From contig JAOSKN010000003.1 in assembly GCA_027493525.1 (NCBI GenBank), positions 1,612,001 to 1,676,000 on the forward strand: DNA of 64,000 bases. Reading direction: 5' to 3'. Made by a program: the position numbers and the translations under genes. Below are positions 47,016 through 55,459 of this stretch, piece after piece. The notes under the pieces were generated by a model. That model ran no database searches, was not told the origin of the DNA, and saw only the letters and a list, made by a program, of their open reading frames with translations. Within the stretch, counting starts at the first letter, position 1; every line of letters begins with the position of its first letter. This DNA is from Planctomycetota bacterium (lineage in GTDB: Bacteria; Planctomycetota; SZUA-567; H5-PLA8).

Positions 47016-47085
47016 AAAAAAAGGCGCCCCCCGTGGCGCAAGGACGCCATCAGGATGTGTAGCTCGTTGCTGGCGGGGGGCGTTT
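47016..47085 (-). terminator. branched terminator-like hairpin
   Basis: On the minus strand, CGCCCCCCG (from 47082) pairs with CGGGGGGCG (ending 47025) and is followed after two bases by seven T residues. A second hairpin, TGGCG-N6-CGCCA, sits inside. It lies just after the stop of the ClpB-like ATPase gene (47114). The long, structured interior is unusual for a simple terminator. Confidence 0.75.
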
Positions 47086-47113
47086 GGTGCCTCGAAGCGG
47101 ACTTTCGGTGCGT

Positions 47114-48457
47114 TTAGAGCGTGGCCGTCGTCTTGCTCGCCGCGCGGCGCGGGCGGCGCAGGTGGCGGAAACAGAGCCGGTCGTCGCGGAAATCCACTTT
47201 GACGCGGCCCTTCTGCGGCAGGCGTCCCGAGACCAGTTCGCGCGCCAGCGGCGTCTCCAGCAGACGCTGCACCGAGCGCCGGATCTCTCGCGCGCCGTAC
47301 TCGTTCGAGAACCCCTGCTCCAGCAGCCAGCCCTTGGCGCGGGCGCTGAAACTCACCTCGATGCCCCGCCCGCCGGCGCGGCGGCCCAACTGGGAGAGGA
47401 ACTTGTCCAGGATCCGGCTGCCGTCCTCGGCGTCCAGGCCGCGGAAGACGATGGTCTCGTCGATGCGGTTCAGGAACTCGGGCTTGAACTTCTTGCGCAG
47501 GGCCTCCTGCGTGGCCTCGATGCGTTGCCCGTACTCCAGCGGCCCGCGTGCGGCCATCCCGAAGCCCAGCCGCCGCTGCAGCGCGTCGGCCTCCGAAGCG
47601 CCCAGGTTGCTCGTCAGGATCACGATCGAGTCGGTGAAGTCGATCTTCACGCCCTTCGCGTCGGTCACGAAGCCCTCGTCCATGATCTGGAGCAGCAGGT
47701 GGTGGACCTTCTCGTCGGCCTTCTCGATCTCGTCGAAGAGCACGACCTCGGCGTTGGCCTCGGCCATCACGCTGCTGAGGTACCCGCCCTGCTCGTGCCC
47801 CACGTACCCCGGAGGCGCGCCGATCAGCTTCGCGTATTCGTGCGGCAGGCTGTACTCCGAACAGTCGATGCGGACCATCCCGCGGCGGTCGCCGCCGCCG
47901 AGCTGCTCGGCCAGCGCCTTCGCCAGCTCCGTCTTGCCCACCCCGGTCTGGCCGACGAACAGGAAGGTCGCCACCGGCCGGTTCGGATCGCGCAACCCCG
48001 CGTAGGCTCGCGCCACCGCGGCGGCCACGGAGTCCACCGCCTCGTCCTGCCCCACGACCTGTTGCTTCATGCGCCGCGCCAGCGCGTCCATGCGCAACGG
48101 GGGCGCAGGCTCCGCCAGCGGGCTCAACTGCGTATCCAGGCTCAAGCCCTTCGGGTCCGAAACCGGGAGCACGATCTTGTGGATGTCCATCCCCGGGTTC
48201 AGCCCGATGCTCACCTCGTAAAGGACTTCCTTGAGCTGGTCCGAGCGCTCATCGCCCGCAAGGAGCTTGGCGCGCGCCTCTTCGGGCATGCTGACCATGC
48301 ACTTCTCGAGAATCAACTCGACGTAGGATCGGCGGTTGGTGATGTTGGCGTCGCGCAGCACGAGCTGCAATTCGTCCTGCGAAAAGATCCGAAAGCGCAC
48401 GAAGGCGTCGAGGCCTTCCACATACTTCATCACCAGACTGGGTTCGAGGCGGATCAT
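47114..48457 (-). CDS. single-ring ClpB/ClpA D2-like AAA+ ATPase
   Basis: The protein has 447 residues with AAGGAG upstream of the ATG at 48457. Residues of about 130-440 form one Hsp100 class AAA module of D2 type: Walker A GQTGVGKT, pore loop GAPPGYVGHEQGG, Walker B VVLFDEIEKA, sensor 1 VILTSNLGA, arginine-finger region FLNRIDETIVF, and C-terminal small domain with the sensor 2 motif NEYGAREIRR. The N-terminal 120 residues match no Clp N-domain or zinc finger that I know. ClpA, ClpB and ClpC carry two AAA rings; ClpX and HslU have one, but their signatures differ. An LGF/IGF ClpP-binding loop is not evident (LGFGM occurs at a position that should be checked). Role: unfolding or disaggregation (inference). 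Confidence 0.82.
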   Translation of the reverse strand: MIRLEPSLVMKYVEGLDAFVRFRIFSQDELQLVLRDANITNRRSYVELILEKCMVSMPEEARAKLLAGDERSDQLKEVLYEVSIGLNPGMDIHKIVLPVSDPKGLSLDTQLSPLAEPAPPLRMDALARRMKQQVVGQDEAVDSVAAAVARAYAGLRDPNRPVATFLFVGQTGVGKTELAKALAEQLGGGDRRGMVRIDCSEYSLPHEYAKLIGAPPGYVGHEQGGYLSSVMAEANAEVVLFDEIEKADEKVHHLLLQIMDEGFVTDAKGVKIDFTDSIVILTSNLGASEADALQRRLGFGMAARGPLEYGQRIEATQEALRKKFKPEFLNRIDETIVFRGLDAEDGSRILDKFLSQLGRRAGGRGIEVSFSARAKGWLLEQGFSNEYGAREIRRSVQRLLETPLARELVSGRLPQKGRVKVDFRDDRLCFRHLRRPRRAASKTTATL

Positions 48458-48874
48458 AGGTTGGGCTCCTTCCTGCTGCGGTGTCGGCAGATAAAGTGCC
48501 GCAGCCTGCGGCGACTTGATAAGAGGTAAAGCACAGAACGTGCCAACGGGGTGTTCAAAATGAAGTAAGAATTAATCCCTAACGGGAATGGAAGATTTAT
48601 CATCTGTTTCACATTTCAAGTTGACTTCAAAGCCAGATAAAATCCCAGGCAAGTTCTCAATGTGCATTGCAACTCGTTACCTGGTGGTGACATACGCGGA
48701 CGCACAGTGCAACAAGTGCGGCGCGATATGCGTCGTGACCTATCGCAGAGTTGGACAGGTCTTAGTTTTCAGCATCTTACAAATGCTGACTACTTGGCAT
48801 CTTCCTGGATTGAGCTATACCTAACTACCTGACAGACTTGGCGGTTGGTGTACGGTTTGAGGACGCTCCTGCTG
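48458..48874. other. 417-base divergent gap, AT-rich
   Basis: Between the ClpB-like gene and the cNMP sensor gene. The stretch 48530-48830 is much richer in A and T than its surroundings. A 78-codon open frame (48588-48824) with a CNKCG motif lies within it, but it has no ribosome site or recognisable domain, so I do not call a gene. Promoters for both flanking genes should lie here. Confidence 0.4.
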
Positions 48875-49927
48875 ATGGACTCGCGCCGAATTGGATTGCG
48901 TGTCTGCGATGCCGGAGGGTGCTCCTTGGTGCAGGCCGGGGATCGCTGGATCCTGGAAGGCGGCAAGGTGCATCCCGGCGACGGGCGACTCTGTGCCTAC
49001 GCGCTTTCGACGGTCTTCCCGCAAGTCGAGCGCATCCTTGCGAACGGGGGCGCGCTGCCGCAAGCGACGCTGCATTGCGGGGGTTCGGGTTGCCAGGTCG
49101 CTTTCCGGCTCGAAGAAGCGCGCGCCGCGGACCTTCCCGCGCCGGTGACGGCGCTAAGCGGGACCGGGCGCACGGGGCCGTTCCTGGCGCGCCTCTCCCC
49201 CGCCCTGGCCGGCAAGATCGTCGCGGCCACGGTCCCGCTGAGTTTCAAGCCGGGCGAGAGCATCCTCCAGGAAGGCGTCGCGGGCGAAGCGCTTTGCATC
49301 ATCGGCGACGGGGAAGTCGAGGTCGTACGCAAACATCCGGACACCGGCGCCGAGACGGTCCTGGCGGTGCTGGGCTGGGGCGAATGCTTCGGCGAGATGT
49401 CGTTGGTCACCGGCGAGCCAACCTCGGCCACCGTCCGAGCCCGCGGGAGCGTGAAGATCCTCTCCCTGCCCCGCGACGCGCTCGAAAAGCAACTGGCGCT
49501 CAGCGACGAACTGAACCGAGTCTTCGCGCACCTGCTCGCCGACCGCCTCCGCGCGCTGAATCTGACCCTCCAGGCCGAGCGCGGGCGGGGAATCCGCGGC
49601 AAGCTCTCGATGCTCACCGTCGGCGAACTCGTCCAGACCCTCCACGCCAGCCGCCGCACCGGCACGCTGACCGTGACGCGGAAGGAAGACGAGGCCAAGC
49701 TCTATTTCGTCAAGGGTTCGCTCAAGGCCGCCGAGAGCGGCCCGCACGACGGCGACGAGGCCTTCTACATGCTCACCGTCTGGCCCGACGGCGACTTCGC
49801 CTTCGTCGAAGAGAACCCCAAGTGGCCGGACGAGTCGGCGGTCACGCTGGACACGATGGGCTTATTGATGGAGAGCATGCGGCGCTTCGACGAGACGCAG
49901 CGGTTGCCGAAGCCGAGTAATCCGTGA
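48875..49927 (+). CDS. TIGR04076 / cNMP-binding / DUF4388 sensor protein
   Basis: The protein has 350 residues from the ATG at 48875 (GAGGA upstream); a TTG at 48845 would add ten. Three parts follow in order. Residues 1-60 resemble TIGR04076 small proteins (GLRVCDAGGCSLVQAGDRW, then GDGRLCAYALSTVFPQVE), with Cys11, Cys16 and Cys40. Residues of about 95-215 are a cyclic-nucleotide-binding domain (GESILQEGVAGEALCIIGDGEVEVV, GECFGEMSLVTGEPTSATVRA). Residues of about 230-340 are DUF4388/PATAN (LTVGELVQTLHASRRTGTLTVTR, LYFVKGSLKAA). No DNA-binding domain is seen, so it is a cytoplasmic signalling scaffold. Divergent from the ClpB-like gene. Confidence 0.8.
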   Translation: MDSRRIGLRVCDAGGCSLVQAGDRWILEGGKVHPGDGRLCAYALSTVFPQVERILANGGALPQATLHCGGSGCQVAFRLEEARAADLPAPVTALSGTGRTGPFLARLSPALAGKIVAATVPLSFKPGESILQEGVAGEALCIIGDGEVEVVRKHPDTGAETVLAVLGWGECFGEMSLVTGEPTSATVRARGSVKILSLPRDALEKQLALSDELNRVFAHLLADRLRALNLTLQAERGRGIRGKLSMLTVGELVQTLHASRRTGTLTVTRKEDEAKLYFVKGSLKAAESGPHDGDEAFYMLTVWPDGDFAFVEENPKWPDESAVTLDTMGLLMESMRRFDETQRLPKPSNP

Positions 49928-49932
49928 GCCGC

Positions 49933-49988
49933 GGCCTGTGGCCTGTGGCCTGTGGCCTGTGGCCTGTGATCTGTGATCTGTGATCTGT
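49933..49988. repeat. heptamer tandem repeat, 8 units
   Basis: GGCCTGT x5 followed by GATCTGT x3, exactly head to tail, six bases after the sensor gene stop and 27 bases before the lipoprotein start. The switch of unit midway is the same kind of change as in the tract at 11290. Confidence 0.96.
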
Positions 49989-50015
49989 AACGGCAAAGAC
50001 TTCGATTGAGGCCGT

Positions 50016-51026
50016 ATGATAAATGCATATCGGGTTACAACTCTGCTGCTCTTCTGCTTTGGCCTTTGTTCCTGCAACAAGGGCAAGGAGGAACCTGGGC
50101 CGCTTAAGCTCACCCTTTCGATTGACAAGAAATTCGTGCCGACGGTGACGCTAAAAAACGTAGCCCGCCAGAACGTCAGGGTCCGGGCAAGCATTTCCGC
50201 TTCGTGGGTCTTTGGGTTGGTCATCAAGTCGGGGGTAAAGGATTTGCCAGAAGTTCACGAAGCGGTAGCGCTTCCGCTCGCGGAACGCATCCTCAAGCCC
50301 GGTGAATGCTATTCGGTGGAACTGCCTCCACTCCGTGAGTTGAAACTGGTGCGAAACGGCAAGTTCTTCATCCGGGCCATTTATAAGCAACCGAAGCCGG
50401 AATACGCGGATGCCCTCGATTTATGGGAACCGGTCCTATCCAACGAGATCGTCGTCGAGCGCAATGAACCGCCCATCGGCGTTGGCACGATAGAGAACGC
50501 AGAGCAATGGGCGATGGAGCATCAGACCACTACCTCGATGCCAACCAACTCGACATGGAAAGGAACTATGCGTCTGTCGTTTGCCGATGTGTCTGTCGTG
50601 GAAATACTCGAACGTGAACCCAATCAATATAAGGGCTGGGGGATTCCAAAGGGCTGGGCAGTTCCTGCGAGCGATGCCGTTGGCCTTGCCTTCTTCAGGA
50701 AGACGGGGGTTTCAGTCGTTTTCCCAGTTCCCAACGCTCTTACCGGTTCTGGATCTGATGACGCTGATGATAGACAGGCCAAGCATGAGCCGAATATGCT
50801 TCGATTGCTGGGATTCACTGAGGATAAGGAGAGAATTCCCGGAAACTCAATGGACTTCGATTGGATTCGCGAACTCGACGGCGCACGCCTACACTACAGA
50901 TACGTAGTAACAAAGAGTCAGACTTTCCTCTTCGAAGTCTGGGAAGAAGAGTACGCCGCTTCCAAGCCCGAGATGGACCAATTTATTAAGGCCGTCTCTC
51001 AACCGCCTTCCCGCTTAGAGCCCTGA
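50016..51026 (+). CDS. lipoprotein, unknown family, low GC
   Basis: The protein has 336 residues. Signal peptide TLLLFCFGLCSC with lipobox GLCSC and Cys20. The N-terminal half (residues of about 30-150) looks like a beta-sandwich (LTLSIDKKFVPTVTLKNVARQNVRVRAS, ECYSVELPPLRELKLVRNGKFFIRAIY), the second half (200-330) a mixed domain (GVSVVFPVPNALTG, LHYRYVVTKSQTFLFEVWEEEY). No family recognised. Its base composition is clearly lower in G+C than its neighbours, as for the gene at 9069. It is followed four bases on by the next gene, so the two are probably cotranscribed. Confidence 0.75.
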   Translation: MINAYRVTTLLLFCFGLCSCNKGKEEPGPLKLTLSIDKKFVPTVTLKNVARQNVRVRASISASWVFGLVIKSGVKDLPEVHEAVALPLAERILKPGECYSVELPPLRELKLVRNGKFFIRAIYKQPKPEYADALDLWEPVLSNEIVVERNEPPIGVGTIENAEQWAMEHQTTTSMPTNSTWKGTMRLSFADVSVVEILEREPNQYKGWGIPKGWAVPASDAVGLAFFRKTGVSVVFPVPNALTGSGSDDADDRQAKHEPNMLRLLGFTEDKERIPGNSMDFDWIRELDGARLHYRYVVTKSQTFLFEVWEEEYAASKPEMDQFIKAVSQPPSRLEP

Positions 51027-51029
51027 CTC

Positions 51030-51983
51030 ATGCCGCGCGCCAAGAAGCCTAAACCCACCGACTGCCCCGCCGAGGTCTGCGCGCACCTGCAACCGCTCCT
51101 CGCGCGCGCGCGCGAATCCGGCTGCCGCGTCGAGTACCGGCGCTGGGACCGCACGAACCGGCGCTACAGTGTCGTCTTCGAGGAAGGCGCCAAGCCGGAC
51201 GCCGCGCTCGGCGACCAGCCCCTCCCTAAGGGCCTCGAAACCCTCGACCCCATGGCCTTCATCGTCTTGAACTGCGCTCCGTGCCGGCACCAGCTCTGTT
51301 TCCCGCGCCCGCCGGAGGTTCCCGAGTTCGACGCGGCCGAGTTGACCCCCGCCCTGCGCGCCGTCTATTGCTTCGAACTCGAACGCGGCAATCGCCCGCG
51401 CATCGTCTGCCGCACCTGGACGAAATGCCCGCTGGCCGTGACCCTCGACAAGCCGCTGGAATTCGAGGCGCTCGGCGGCTTGGCGAAGGGCTTGGAGCGC
51501 TGCGAGTCCTGGGACTCACACTACGATCTGGAGGAAGGGTTCCAGGATCCGGCCTCGCGGCAGATCCTGTCCGGGCCGCCGCCCATCTTCGACCGGTTGC
51601 GCGAGGTCCTTCAACCGCTGGTGAAGCGGCTGGTCGCGGGCGAGTTCGAAGCGCTGGCCGCGTTGGGACCCGGCCTCACGCCCGAGGCCCTGGCGCGCGC
51701 CGTGAAGCGCTGCAAGGAGCGTCTGATCGAGGTTCCCAACGCCGCCTTCCGCGCGCCCCGCGGGCACGGCGTCGAGAGCCTCACCGTCCATCCCGTGCCG
51801 GGGATCCGGCCGCCGGCCTACGTCTTCTGCCTGGACCTGTGGTCGGCGGAGTCCACCCGCTTCGGCCTGTACCTCGTCGGTTCCGTCACGGCGCGCGCCG
51901 CGAGCCTGGATTTGAAGCTGGACTACCTAGGCAACGACCCGCTCCCGGCCATCGAGGAAGCCCAGGCCCGCTTCGCCCCCTGA
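51030..51983 (+). CDS. hypothetical cytoplasmic protein, Cys-rich
   Basis: The protein has 317 residues with a basic start (PRAKKPKPTD) and no signal peptide. Cysteines recur in pairs in the first half (NCAPCRHQLCF, CRTWTKCPLA), which suggests a metal site. The C-terminal stretch (VESLTVHPVPGIRPPAYVFCLDLWSAESTRFGLYLV) is a plausible compact beta-sheet domain. No family recognised. The start at 51030 lies four bases after the preceding stop. High G+C, unlike the gene before it. Confidence 0.65.
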   Translation: MPRAKKPKPTDCPAEVCAHLQPLLARARESGCRVEYRRWDRTNRRYSVVFEEGAKPDAALGDQPLPKGLETLDPMAFIVLNCAPCRHQLCFPRPPEVPEFDAAELTPALRAVYCFELERGNRPRIVCRTWTKCPLAVTLDKPLEFEALGGLAKGLERCESWDSHYDLEEGFQDPASRQILSGPPPIFDRLREVLQPLVKRLVAGEFEALAALGPGLTPEALARAVKRCKERLIEVPNAAFRAPRGHGVESLTVHPVPGIRPPAYVFCLDLWSAESTRFGLYLVGSVTARAASLDLKLDYLGNDPLPAIEEAQARFAP

Positions 51984-52054
51984 GCGGCGCAGACTTTCCC
52001 TTTCGATCCCCGCGCGGGTGCGTATCCTGTCACGCCTCACTCGGAGAACCTGTC

Positions 52055-53339
52055 ATGCCACGCCTTGCCCTGCCGCTGGCCCTGATCCTGGCCGCTGCGC
52101 TCGCGCGCGCCGAGGAGAACGAACTGCGCACGACCGGCCCCGTCGCCGACGCGCCGCTCCAGGTCGGCTGCTGGTTCCCGGTGAAGCTCGAGACCCCGCC
52201 CTGGGTCTTCCCGATGATCTACTTCAAGTGGTACCTGAAAAAGGCCAGCGTCGAGGACCTCGCCGCGTACATCGTCGCCGAAGCGAAAAAGAAGCCCGCC
52301 GGCGAGCCGGTCTGGCTCCAGATTCACGGCTGGATGGGCAACTACAAGCCCTACTGGGACCGCACCAACCTGCTGGCCTTCGGCGAGGACGTCACCGCGC
52401 AGAACACGCCGGGGATCTGGCCCGAAAAGGGCCTCGCGCACTGGCTTGAAAACCAGAAGAAGCTGCTGGACCTTCTTAAAAAGGAAAAGGTCCGGCTCGA
52501 CTTCTGGCCGCTCGACAACGAGACGAGCATCCAGGAGTGGGCGCACAACTTTCAGGAACCCTACACTTTCCGTAACATCGTCCAGGATCCGCGCTGGAAA
52601 GAGAAAAAGCTGCTCGGCCTGGACGTGGCCGGCGGCGACCTCTTCGACCCGGCCGCGCTCGAGAACGAAAAGGACGTCTGGAAGCGCAAGCCTTTCAACG
52701 ACATTCCCGACAGCCGTCTCGCGTACGAGTGGGTCGTCGTGGTGGGTCACTTTGTCGCCTCGGAGGCGCTGACCGAGGCGTTCCATCGACCGCTCACCGA
52801 GACCTACCCGCACGCCACGGTCAGCGACTACAACCGCCACCGCAAAACCATTCATTGGGACAGCGACGCGCCGATGGGCATCTGGGGCCGCAAGGAAGGC
52901 TGGATGAAGCTGCACGAACTGAAGCCGGAACTGAAGGAAGTGCCCGGCGTTGGCAACGCGGCCTCGCCGCCCTATTACGGGCAGACCTTCTGGCTAAAAG
53001 TCCACCCGGAAGCGAAGGACACGACCGAGGCGATGCTCATGCACGCCGACGAGATGATCGCGATGTACGGCGGCCCGGAGCGGCTTTGCCCCCTGGATCT
53101 GCCCCCCGAACTTCGGCAAGGACGAGGACGAGCCCAAGCCCCAGAAGCGGCACATGACTTCGGAACAGTACGAGCGGCTGCTCGTGGGCCTGGCCGAGCG
53201 CGGCGTGCGCAAGATGATCCTCTGGAACAGCGGCGCGGGCGGGCAGGACCCGGAGGTGGAACGCGAGATGCTGGACGTCCTGCGGAAGGCCTACGACGCG
53301 GGGAAGCGGCGGCTCGAGCGAGGGCGCGCCGGGGAATAG
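52055..53339 (+). CDS. secreted protein, frameshifted near the end
   Basis: The ATG at 52055 (CGGAGA upstream) begins a signal peptide (LALPLALILAAALARAEE). The body is rich in Trp, Tyr and charged residues (VWLQIHGWMGNYKPYWDRTN, RLDFWPLDNETSIQEWAHNF, MGIWGRKEGWMKLHELK), resembling a TIM-barrel or lectin-like secreted glycan-binding enzyme; I cannot name the family. Near the C6 run at 53102-53107 the frame breaks. The remaining 75 codons continue in another frame (SEQYERLLVGLAERGVRKMILWNSG) to the stop at 53337-53339. Reading C5 restores one chain of about 428 residues. Confidence 0.7.
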
Positions 53340-53347
53340 CGAACCGC

Positions 53348-53908
53348 TCAGATCGATAGGTGGCTCCAGCCGGAGTTCTTCAGCGCCAGGCGCGCGCTTT
53401 CCAGGTCGGGCGCCTCGGCCGGGGTCTGACAGGGCTTGTGGAAGACCGCGCGGCCGGGCGGCGCGATGGCGAGCACGCCGCCGAGCTGCCACAGGTCGCC
53501 CTGCGCGCCCTGGAGCACCGAACGGACTCGCTGCCCCATCGCCTTCAGGGCCCAGTTGCTCCCGGCCTTGCGGAGCATGCCCGCCGCGGCGTACGCCTTC
53601 AGCTCCGAATCGGCGTAGACCTCGCAGCCGGGCTTGAGTTCGGTCTCGTAGGCCAGCAGCGCCTCCGTAGGCCCGTTCCCAATCAGGTAGACCTCGGCGC
53701 CCAGGCGGCGGATGTCGGTGAGCTTCTCCTTCACCAGGCCCGCGTGCTCGCGCGCGCCCGCCGACCCGAACTGCGGCACGAAGACCAGAACCACGCGCTG
53801 GCCGTTCCAGAGGTCGCCCAGGCGGATCTCGTCGCCGTCGGGGTCGAAGACCTCCAGGTCGGCCAGAGTCGCCACGTCGGGGGCTGGGGCTTGAGGCGCA
53901 TCGAGCAT
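53348..53908 (-). CDS. peroxiredoxin-like protein lacking catalytic Cys
   Basis: The protein has 186 residues with an AhpC/TSA-like thioredoxin fold: PDVATLADLEVFDPDGDEIRLGDLW then VVLVFVPQFGSAGAREHAGLV. In homologous 'selL/PRXL2' type proteins this segment reads RHFGCPFCREH; here both cysteines are replaced (SAGA), so peroxide reduction by this site is not possible. Cys at 94 (KPGCEV) and at about 160 (HKPCQT) remain. The rest of the fold (VYLIGNGPTEALLAYETEL, GGVLAIAPPGRAVFHK) is normal. It may bind a ligand, or act in redox sensing through other cysteines. Convergent with the frameshifted secreted protein, with stops nine bases apart. Confidence 0.75.
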   Translation of the reverse strand: MLDAPQAPAPDVATLADLEVFDPDGDEIRLGDLWNGQRVVLVFVPQFGSAGAREHAGLVKEKLTDIRRLGAEVYLIGNGPTEALLAYETELKPGCEVYADSELKAYAAAGMLRKAGSNWALKAMGQRVRSVLQGAQGDLWQLGGVLAIAPPGRAVFHKPCQTPAEAPDLESARLALKNSGWSHLSI

Positions 53909-54106
53909 GAGCGTCGCCGCCTTGGCTTGCCGCTGTTTTCAACCGGTACGGCGCGAAAGTAGTTTCGCCGCGCGAGAACTCCGCGAGGCTGGCTTTGACA
54001 CGGTGTAACCGTAGAATCGACGCGCTCGGCACACCGTTCGATAGCGGCGTAGATTGTACCCCGACCGGAGGCCCGCGGCCACCCATGATCTTTTTCCATC
54101 TTGAAG

Positions 54107-54315
54107 ATGCTTGCGGCATTCCTCCTCATGGCGCTTGCGACCCGAGGCGTGGCCGACGTAGCCGCTTACGCGGCCCCAAGGTCGAGGATCCCACGCGCGA
54201 AAACCCCACGGTCCTCCGCGCCAATCTGCCGCCGGGCAAGCACACGCTCACGCTGCGCGCCAGGGGCGGCAAACCACCGGCCTTGACGGTGCTGCGTGTA
54301 CACAAGCCGGCCTAA
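54107..54315 (+). pseudogene. remnant of a secreted protein gene
   Basis: From 54107 a signal-peptide-like frame (MLAAFLLMALATRGVADVAAYA) is open, but soon turns into unlikely residues. A different frame downstream, ending at 54315, reads as a plausible protein end (RANLPPGKHTLTLRARGGKPP), typical of the last strands of a sugar-binding sandwich. I read this as a secreted protein that lost most of its body, or an interrupted small gene. 20 bases before the enolase-superfamily gene. The 200 bases before it (53909-54106) hold nothing that I recognise. Confidence 0.45.
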
Positions 54316-54334
54316 AAGGAATAGGGTCTCGCGC

Positions 54335-55456
54335 ATGCAGATCGTCTCCGTCGAACCTTTCATCCTGCACGTACCCGTGACCGGGCAGGAGATCGCCGAC
54401 AGCATGCACCGCCTCACGCATTGGGGCGTGCCCGGCGTGATCCTGCACACCGATTCCGGCCTGAGCGGCTGCGGCTACTCGGGCACCCACGCGCATCTGC
54501 CCACCGACCGCCTGATCGCCGGCTTCATCGCGCAGACCGCCGCGCCGCTGCTCCTGGGCGAGGACCCCGCGCGGATCGAGCATCTATGGAAGAAGATTTA
54601 CCACTTTCCTCCCGCGCAATGGGTGGGCCGCGCGGGCATCACGCACCTGGGCCTCGGCGCGATCGACGTGGCGCTCTGGGACCTGCGGGCCAAAGCCGCT
54701 GGAAAACCGCTCTGGCAGCTCATGAGCGCGCAGGCCGAAGCGCCGAAGCTGGAGGCCTACAACACCGACGGCGGCTGGCTGAACCTCGCGCGGGAGACCG
54801 TCGTCGCCAACGCCAAGCGCTTTACGCAGGAAGAAGGCTTCCGCGGCGTGAAGCTGAAGATCGGGAAGCCCGACCCGGCGGAGGACCTCGCGCGCGTGGC
54901 CGCCGTGCGCAAAGCCATCGGACCCGGGGTCAAGCTGATGGTGGACGCCAACGGCAAGTGGCCGCTGCAGACGGCGCTCGAATGGTGCCCGCGCCTGCGC
55001 GAGCTGGACGTGTACTGGATCGAGGAGCCGCTCTGGTACGACGACATCCCCGCGCACGCGGAACTGGCCGCGCGCTCGGAGATCCCCGTTGCGCTGGGGG
55101 AGCAGTTGTATTCCTTCCACGACTTCCGGAACTTCATCCGGGCCGGCGCGGTGCGCTTCGTCCAGCCCGACGTGACGCGCCTGGCGGGCGTCACCGAATG
55201 GAAGCAGGTCGCGGACCTCGCCGCCGAACACGACCTGCCCGTCGCCGCGCATGTCGGCGACATGATGCAGGTACACCTGCACACCTCGCTGGCGCACCCG
55301 GCCTGCGCGATCCTGGAGTACATCCCCTGGATCCGCCGCTGCTTCACCGAGCCCGCTACGGTCCAGGATGGCGACTTCGTGCCGCCGCAGGAACCTGGCG
55401 CAGGCACGACGCTGACCGCCGAGGCCATCGAAAAGTTCGCGCAGCCGCTTCAATGA
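54335..55456 (+). CDS. enolase-superfamily (mandelate racemase group) enzyme
   Basis: The protein has 373 residues from the Met at 54335; a Met 13 codons earlier has no ribosome site. Catalytic signature of the muconate/mandelate racemase type: Lys173 and Lys175 in VKLKIG, metal ligands Asp204 (MVDANG), Glu230 (WIEEPL) and Glu256 (ALGEQLYS), and His306 in AAHVGDMM as a candidate second base. Such enzymes dehydrate or racemise sugar acids; the substrate is unknown. It is convergent with the PhyH gene, four bases apart, in the island beside the IclR regulator. Confidence 0.93.
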   Translation: MQIVSVEPFILHVPVTGQEIADSMHRLTHWGVPGVILHTDSGLSGCGYSGTHAHLPTDRLIAGFIAQTAAPLLLGEDPARIEHLWKKIYHFPPAQWVGRAGITHLGLGAIDVALWDLRAKAAGKPLWQLMSAQAEAPKLEAYNTDGGWLNLARETVVANAKRFTQEEGFRGVKLKIGKPDPAEDLARVAAVRKAIGPGVKLMVDANGKWPLQTALEWCPRLRELDVYWIEEPLWYDDIPAHAELAARSEIPVALGEQLYSFHDFRNFIRAGAVRFVQPDVTRLAGVTEWKQVADLAAEHDLPVAAHVGDMMQVHLHTSLAHPACAILEYIPWIRRCFTEPATVQDGDFVPPQEPGAGTTLTAEAIEKFAQPLQ

Positions 55457-55459
55457 GCC

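Noticed and set aside
47016..47085. tRNA or tmRNA-like structure
   Set aside because: Outer stem and inner hairpin do not form a cloverleaf and no anticodon or T-loop sequence is present; the T run makes terminator the better call.
48588..48824. 78-codon open frame with a CNKCG motif
   Set aside because: No ribosome site, no recognised domain, and it lies in an AT-rich intergenic stretch where chance open frames are common.
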